NCBI GenBank assembly: GCA_009782665.1
Contig: WRIP01000032.1
Location: 1-10,089 of the forward strand
DNA from: Oscillospiraceae bacterium
Lineage (GTDB): Bacteria > Bacillota > Clostridia > Oscillospirales > Ruminococcaceae
Direction: 5' to 3'
Length of the DNA: 10,089 nucleotides
Shown here: one piece after another, positions 7,567 to 10,089 of the stretch
Layout of the letters: each line of letters begins with the position of its first letter
Position numbering within the stretch: the stretch's first letter is position 1
Made by a program: the position numbers and the translations under genes
The notes under the pieces: model-generated
Databases searched by the model: none
What the model saw: the letters and a program-made list of their open reading frames with translations, nothing else
Told to the model about the DNA's origin: nothing

Positions 7567-8343
7567 ATGGTTATTCTAGCAATTGGCGATATATGTGCAG
7601 ATAACGGCGTTAATTTCTTAAGACAAAAGCTTCCTCATCTGAGGAAGCTTTATGATGTTGATTTAGTATTGGCAAACGGTGAAAACAGCGCTACATCGGG
7701 AATAGGTATTAACGAAGCAACTGCAAACAGGATTTTCACCTCGGGTGTGGATATAATCACTACCGGAAATCATGCATTCAACTCTACCGATTATCTGAAT
7801 CTATACGAAAATACCTACGGTCTACTCAGACCATATAATCTCGGAAAAGGAATACCAGGACAGGGTAATATGGTCTATGACAAAGGTCGATACCAAGTTC
7901 AAGTCGTTAATCTTTTGGGATGCTCATACATGAGCATGGCAGCCACCAATTTCTATGATGCAATGGATGAGATACTAACCGATTCAACGACTCCCATCAT
8001 AATCGTGGATTTTCATGCCGAGTATACCAGCGAGAAGATAGCGTTTGCACGCAGCTTTGATGGACAGCTTTCGATGGTGTACGGAACACATACCCATGTT
8101 CAGACCGCTGATGAATGTATACTGCCTAATGGTACCGCATATATAACCGACATAGGCATGACCGGGGCAAAAGAATCTGTCATCGGCGTGGATATACAAA
8201 AGGCAATTGAAAGACAGCGTTATGCAACCCCTACCCGAATGACACCTGCCAAAGGACCTTCAATGCTTCAGGGAGTGCTAGCAGAGATAGACGAGAAGAG
8301 CGGAATAGCAGTTAAAATACAGCGACTACAGATCGAGGAATAG
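7567..8343 (+). CDS. ymdB: YmdB/TIGR00282-family metallophosphoesterase (cyclic nucleotide phosphodiesterase)
   Basis: The 258-residue protein matches the YmdB family, whose Bacillus subtilis member hydrolyses 2',3'-cyclic nucleotides and influences biofilm and motility gene expression. The dinuclear metal site is intact: D8 (I-G-D), E39 and N40 (N-G-E-N-S), N68 and H69 (G-N-H), H150 (D-F-H-A-E), and H175 and H177 (G-T-H-T-H-V-Q-T-A-D). Two usually conserved flanks differ: G-D-I-C-A-D-N-G-V replaces the common G-D-V-V-G-x-x-G-R, and G-N-H-A-F-N replaces G-N-H-T-W-D. It begins 7 nt after the rny stop with only a weak AGG upstream, so translation is probably coupled to rny. A perfect 12-bp inverted repeat covers codons 20-29. 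The gene is followed by an intrinsic terminator at 8362. Family certain; exact substrate inferred. Confidence 0.94.
   Translation: MVILAIGDICADNGVNFLRQKLPHLRKLYDVDLVLANGENSATSGIGINEATANRIFTSGVDIITTGNHAFNSTDYLNLYENTYGLLRPYNLGKGIPGQGNMVYDKGRYQVQVVNLLGCSYMSMAATNFYDAMDEILTDSTTPIIIVDFHAEYTSEKIAFARSFDGQLSMVYGTHTHVQTADECILPNGTAYITDIGMTGAKESVIGVDIQKAIERQRYATPTRMTPAKGPSMLQGVLAEIDEKSGIAVKIQRLQIEE
7626..7651 (+). repeat. Perfect 12-bp inverted repeat within the start of ymdB
   Basis: AAAGCTTCCTCA (7626-7637) and TGAGGAAGCTTT (7640-7651) flank a TC centre. As RNA it makes an 11-bp stem with an ATCT loop followed by a short U-containing run. It spans codons for K-L-P-H-L-R-K-L, which align with ordinary YmdB sequence, so it is not an insertion. 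It may attenuate or process the rny-ymdB transcript. Confidence 0.85.
7920..7937 (+). repeat. 8-bp inverted repeat within ymdB
   Basis: ATGCTCAT (7920-7927) and ATGAGCAT (7930-7937) flank an AC centre inside ymdB. The geometry resembles the larger palindrome near the gene start, but at this length it could be chance. Confidence 0.5.
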
Positions 8344-8361
8344 CAAGCGAACCAGAATGAT

Positions 8362-8393
8362 ACAACGAAACCGTTAAGGCTTCGTTGTTTTTA
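8362..8393 (+). terminator. Intrinsic terminator of rny-ymdB
   Basis: ACAACGAA (8362-8369) pairs with TTCGTTGT (8381-8388), with an additional CC/GG pair inside and a GTTAA loop. The 3' arm is followed by TTTTATTGTTT. It begins 18 nt after the ymdB stop. Confidence 0.9.
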
Positions 8394-8407
8394 TTGTTTC
8401 ATTAGTT

Positions 8408-8425
8408 TGAAAACGGTTCACACCG
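8408..8425 (-). terminator. Possible weak terminator downstream of the CofE-like gene
   Basis: On the - strand CGGT-GTGA-ACCG (8425-8414), a 4-bp stem closed by a GNRA-type loop, is followed by TTTTC. It lies about 60 nt past the stop at 8486. The stem is short, so termination may instead occur elsewhere. A second hairpin, TATAAC/GTTATA at about 8456-8474, lacks a T run. Confidence 0.35.
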
Positions 8426-8485
8426 AGGTTATTCATACATCATCGACAGAACAGTATAACCGTAAACGTTATATTACCATCAGTC

Positions 8486-9664
8486 TTAGCTCAAGGCATA
8501 GTCGGAAAAATAGTTTTGTACCAATACTACCGGTGTTCCTCGATCTCCGCTACCGGACACCAAATCCGATAGACTTCCGACCAAATCGGAGTATCTCCTG
8601 GGTGTGGTTCCGTCTGAGAAGATCTGCTCGGGTTGTGATACGCTCTTCAGTTTGATCTTTTGCTTTAGTGCACAACTCAACTCTTCACCAGACAGATGTG
8701 CAAATTCTTCATCTGCTACATATTTTATCTTCAGTTCATTGGGCGTTCCGATGAGCCCTGAAGTGAAGGAAGGTGAGATAACGGGATCTGCCAATTCCCA
8801 TATACCTCCGACCGGATCCTTGAAACCACCATCTCCGTAAACCATACACTCCATCAGCTTACCGGTCTTGGCCAGTATCGCTTGTTGTAAGTCTACAACG
8901 AACTTATCGGTTTCTATGGGGAATAGTTTAAGTCGCTCTTCTGAGGCTTTGTTTGAGCCTAGTACTCCATAGAGTGGATTGTATCCACTTCCGTCGATAC
9001 TTTCGTTCATTATCTCATCGAGTCGGTATACATTCGCTCCGGCACTTCTGAGAATTTTCTGTGTACGGAAACGTGTATGGACATCACAAACTAATACATC
9101 GTTGGTAAAATTCAGGATGTACTTAGGATCGTTAGAGAATACTATCTCGATGTTCTCGTTTATGGATTTATAGTATTCGATGTAATCGACACCTGTAAAG
9201 GTATGTTTTGTGTTGGTTCCGAAGATACTGCGAAACTCCTGCTCGGAAAAACTATCGGTAAATATATTGACTCCCTTTTCGTCAGCATCATCGATACTGA
9301 TGAATGTGTTTCCAACTTCATCACTGGGGTAGGACAGCTGTAGGAAAATTCTCTTTGCACCCATCGCGAATGATTTCAGCAGAATAGCAAATCTGTTTCT
9401 CGAGAGTATCGGGAAGACTAAACCGATTTCATCCGATTCAAAGGTTTGACTGAATGCTTTGGCTACCTGCTCACATGTAGCGTAGTTTCCTTGTGTTCTT
9501 CCAACCACCGCTTCGGTCACCGCAACAATATCTCTGTTGTTCAGGTTAAATCCTTCTGCTTCCGAGGCGTTTACTAGACATTTGACAATCTCTCCGATGA
9601 GATCATCTCCCTGTTGAAAAATAGGGGTCAATATACCTCTCGCTGTTACACCGGTGTATCTCAT
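8486..9664 (-). CDS. CofE-like protein (coenzyme F420-0:L-glutamate ligase domain) of unknown role
   Basis: The 392-residue protein resembles a conserved group of about 390-residue proteins in clostridia and relatives that are annotated as coenzyme F420-0:L-glutamate ligase. Recognisable family stretches are the N-terminal R-G-I-L-T-P-I and D-I-V-A-V-T-E-A-V-V, then F-P-I-L-S-R-N-R-F, Y-P-S-D-E-V-G-N, V-Y-G-D-G-G-F-K-D-P-V-G and the C-terminal G-T-T-P-R-R with S-G-S-G-D-R-G-T-P. True CofE adds gamma-linked glutamates to F420-0 using GTP, but it is shorter and sits with other F420 genes; none are visible here. The substrate may therefore be another carboxylate in an amide-forming reaction (inference). 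The start at 9664 has AAAGGAG 5 nt upstream. An upstream in-frame ATG at 9745 would abut the promoter -10 element and is rejected. Confidence 0.82.
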   Translation of the reverse strand: MRYTGVTARGILTPIFQQGDDLIGEIVKCLVNASEAEGFNLNNRDIVAVTEAVVGRTQGNYATCEQVAKAFSQTFESDEIGLVFPILSRNRFAILLKSFAMGAKRIFLQLSYPSDEVGNTFISIDDADEKGVNIFTDSFSEQEFRSIFGTNTKHTFTGVDYIEYYKSINENIEIVFSNDPKYILNFTNDVLVCDVHTRFRTQKILRSAGANVYRLDEIMNESIDGSGYNPLYGVLGSNKASEERLKLFPIETDKFVVDLQQAILAKTGKLMECMVYGDGGFKDPVGGIWELADPVISPSFTSGLIGTPNELKIKYVADEEFAHLSGEELSCALKQKIKLKSVSQPEQIFSDGTTPRRYSDLVGSLSDLVSGSGDRGTPVVLVQNYFSDYALS

Positions 9665-9669
9665 GCTAA

Positions 9670-9676
9670 CTCCTTT
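9670..9676 (-). promoter_or_regulatory. Ribosome binding site of the CofE-like gene
   Basis: AAAGGAG lies 5 nt before the ATG at 9664. It decides between this start and the longer in-frame option beginning at 9745, which lacks a site and overlaps the promoter. Confidence 0.85.
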
Positions 9677-9708
9677 CGTGATATATTCCAGAACAAAATT
9701 TTCAAGGA

Positions 9709-9734
9709 TAAAAACCCTACAAAGCATAGGGCTT
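9709..9734 (-). terminator. Terminator-like hairpin in the CofE-like gene's leader
   Basis: On the - strand AAGCCCTA (9734-9727) pairs with TAGGGTTT (9719-9712), including one G-T wobble, around a 7-nt loop, and is followed by more T. It lies just downstream of the predicted transcription start, so it could be a second terminator for rplL read-through, an attenuator, or a 5'-stabilising hairpin. GGG at 9737-9735 can alternatively pair with the CCC of its 5' arm. Confidence 0.6.
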
Positions 9735-9745
9735 CCCATACACAT

Positions 9746-9754
9746 ATTATATCA
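9746..9754 (-). promoter_or_regulatory. Extended -10 promoter of the CofE-like gene
   Basis: On the - strand TGATATAAT (9754-9746) is a perfect TATAAT preceded by the TGn extension. No good -35 hexamer stands at 16-18 bp, which is tolerated by extended -10 promoters. Transcription should start near 9739. Confidence 0.65.
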
Positions 9755-9769
9755 TCTGTGGCACAATAA

Positions 9770-9811
9770 TACATCTGTTAATCGGATGAGAAATATCGAA
9801 TAACAGATGTA
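9770..9811 (-). terminator. Palindromic terminator after rplL
   Basis: TACATCTGTTA (9770-9780) and TAACAGATGTA (9801-9811) are perfect 11-bp arms separated by 20 nt, starting 13 nt beyond the rplL stop. The - strand tail is only moderately T-rich (TTATTG) while the + strand tail is GTTTGTTTC. The downstream hairpin at 9709-9734 may reinforce termination. Confidence 0.65.
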
Positions 9812-9824
9812 GTTTGTTTCTTGG

Positions 9825-10089
9825 TTACTTGAGTTCGATAGATGCTCCGACTTCGACCAAGGTATCACGAATACCCTCAGCTTCGCTCTGAGTAACACCT
9901 TCCTTAACCATTGTAGGTGCCGAATCAACCAATTCTTTAGACTCTCTGAGACCTAGACCGGTGATATCCTTAACCGCCTTAATGACGCCCATCTTATTGG
10001 GACCAACCTCGGCTAGAAATACATCATAGGAATCTTTGACATCCTCTGCTTCACCTTCTGCTGCCGATACACCTGCTACTGCTACCGCT
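9825..10089 (-). CDS. rplL: 50S ribosomal protein L7/L12, C-terminal part, 5' end outside the window
   Basis: The visible 87 residues comprise the Ala-rich hinge (A-V-A-V-A-G-V-S-A-A-E-G) and the complete C-terminal domain. Signature elements are Y-D-V-F-L, G-x-N-K-M-G-V-I-K-A-V-K, T-G-L-G-L-R-E-S-K-E-L-V, and P-x-x-V-K-E-G-V. The stop TAA is at 9827-9825. L7/L12 forms the ribosomal stalk that recruits and stimulates translation GTPases such as EF-Tu and EF-G. The N-terminal dimerisation domain, and presumably rplJ, lie beyond the window edge. rpoB, the usual downstream neighbour, is not next: a palindromic terminator and the CofE-like gene follow instead. Confidence 0.96.
   Translation of the reverse strand, partial: AVAVAGVSAAEGEAEDVKDSYDVFLAEVGPNKMGVIKAVKDITGLGLRESKELVDSAPTMVKEGVTQSEAEGIRDTLVEVGASIELK

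Noticed and set aside
8973..8989. AGTGGAT-TGT-ATCCACT inverted repeat in the CofE-like gene
   Set aside because: A 7-bp repeat with a short loop is expected about once per 10 kb for a given loop length, and nothing else marks it as functional.
9665..9745. 27-residue N-terminal extension of the CofE-like protein from an ATG at 9745
   Set aside because: That ATG directly follows the TATAAT element, the extension crosses the terminator-like hairpin, and it has no ribosome binding site. The ATG at 9664 has AAAGGAG at good spacing and begins with the conserved family sequence.

Overview
The window looks like chromosomal DNA from a Gram-positive bacterium of the Bacillota type (Clostridia-like), though a low-GC actinobacterial lineage such as Coriobacteriia cannot be excluded. 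The evidence is a T-box leader with an intrinsic terminator in front of thrS, an RNase Y-YmdB pair, strong GGAGG-type ribosome binding sites, sigma-A-type promoters (TTGACA with a 17-bp spacer), and best-remembered family resemblances to clostridial proteins. Base composition is moderately AT-leaning and looks uniform. I see no mobile element, CRISPR array, tRNA or rRNA.

Region 1 (1-3398, + strand) is a cell-envelope glycosylation operon. It holds the C-terminal part of a DUF2142 multi-pass membrane protein, a GT4 glycosyltransferase, a GT2 enzyme of the polyprenyl-phosphate sugar synthase type (ATGA overlap with the GT4 gene), and a small DUF2304 membrane protein. GT2 plus DUF2304 resembles the streptococcal GacI/GacJ pair, which makes undecaprenyl-phosphate-GlcNAc. 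The DUF2142 protein could be the membrane transferase that uses such a donor. The operon's upstream end lies outside the window.

Region 2 (3399-5700, - strand) is thrS with its own sigma-A promoter, a leader of about 264 nt and a tRNA-Thr-responsive T-box. I can resolve a Stem I helix, the GNUG apical motif, an ACC (Thr) specifier, the T-box bulge and competing antiterminator and terminator helices. A 10-bp perfect stem-loop at 3422-3451 separates thrS from the convergent glycosylation operon.

Region 3 (5701-8393, + strand) is an RNA-turnover/signalling operon, divergent from thrS: a promoter, a leader with an inverted repeat, rny (RNase Y), ymdB (cyclic-nucleotide phosphodiesterase family) and an intrinsic terminator. 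A perfect 12-bp inverted repeat with a 2-nt centre sits inside the start of ymdB and is the most unusual sequence structure in the window.

Region 4 (8394-10089, - strand) is the 3' end of rplL, an 11-bp palindromic terminator, and a separately promoted gene for a CofE-like (F420-0:L-glutamate ligase domain) protein whose short leader carries a terminator-like hairpin. No other F420 gene is visible. I found no clear new multi-gene defence or mobile system. The findings most worth following are regulatory structures and the lipid-linked sugar module.
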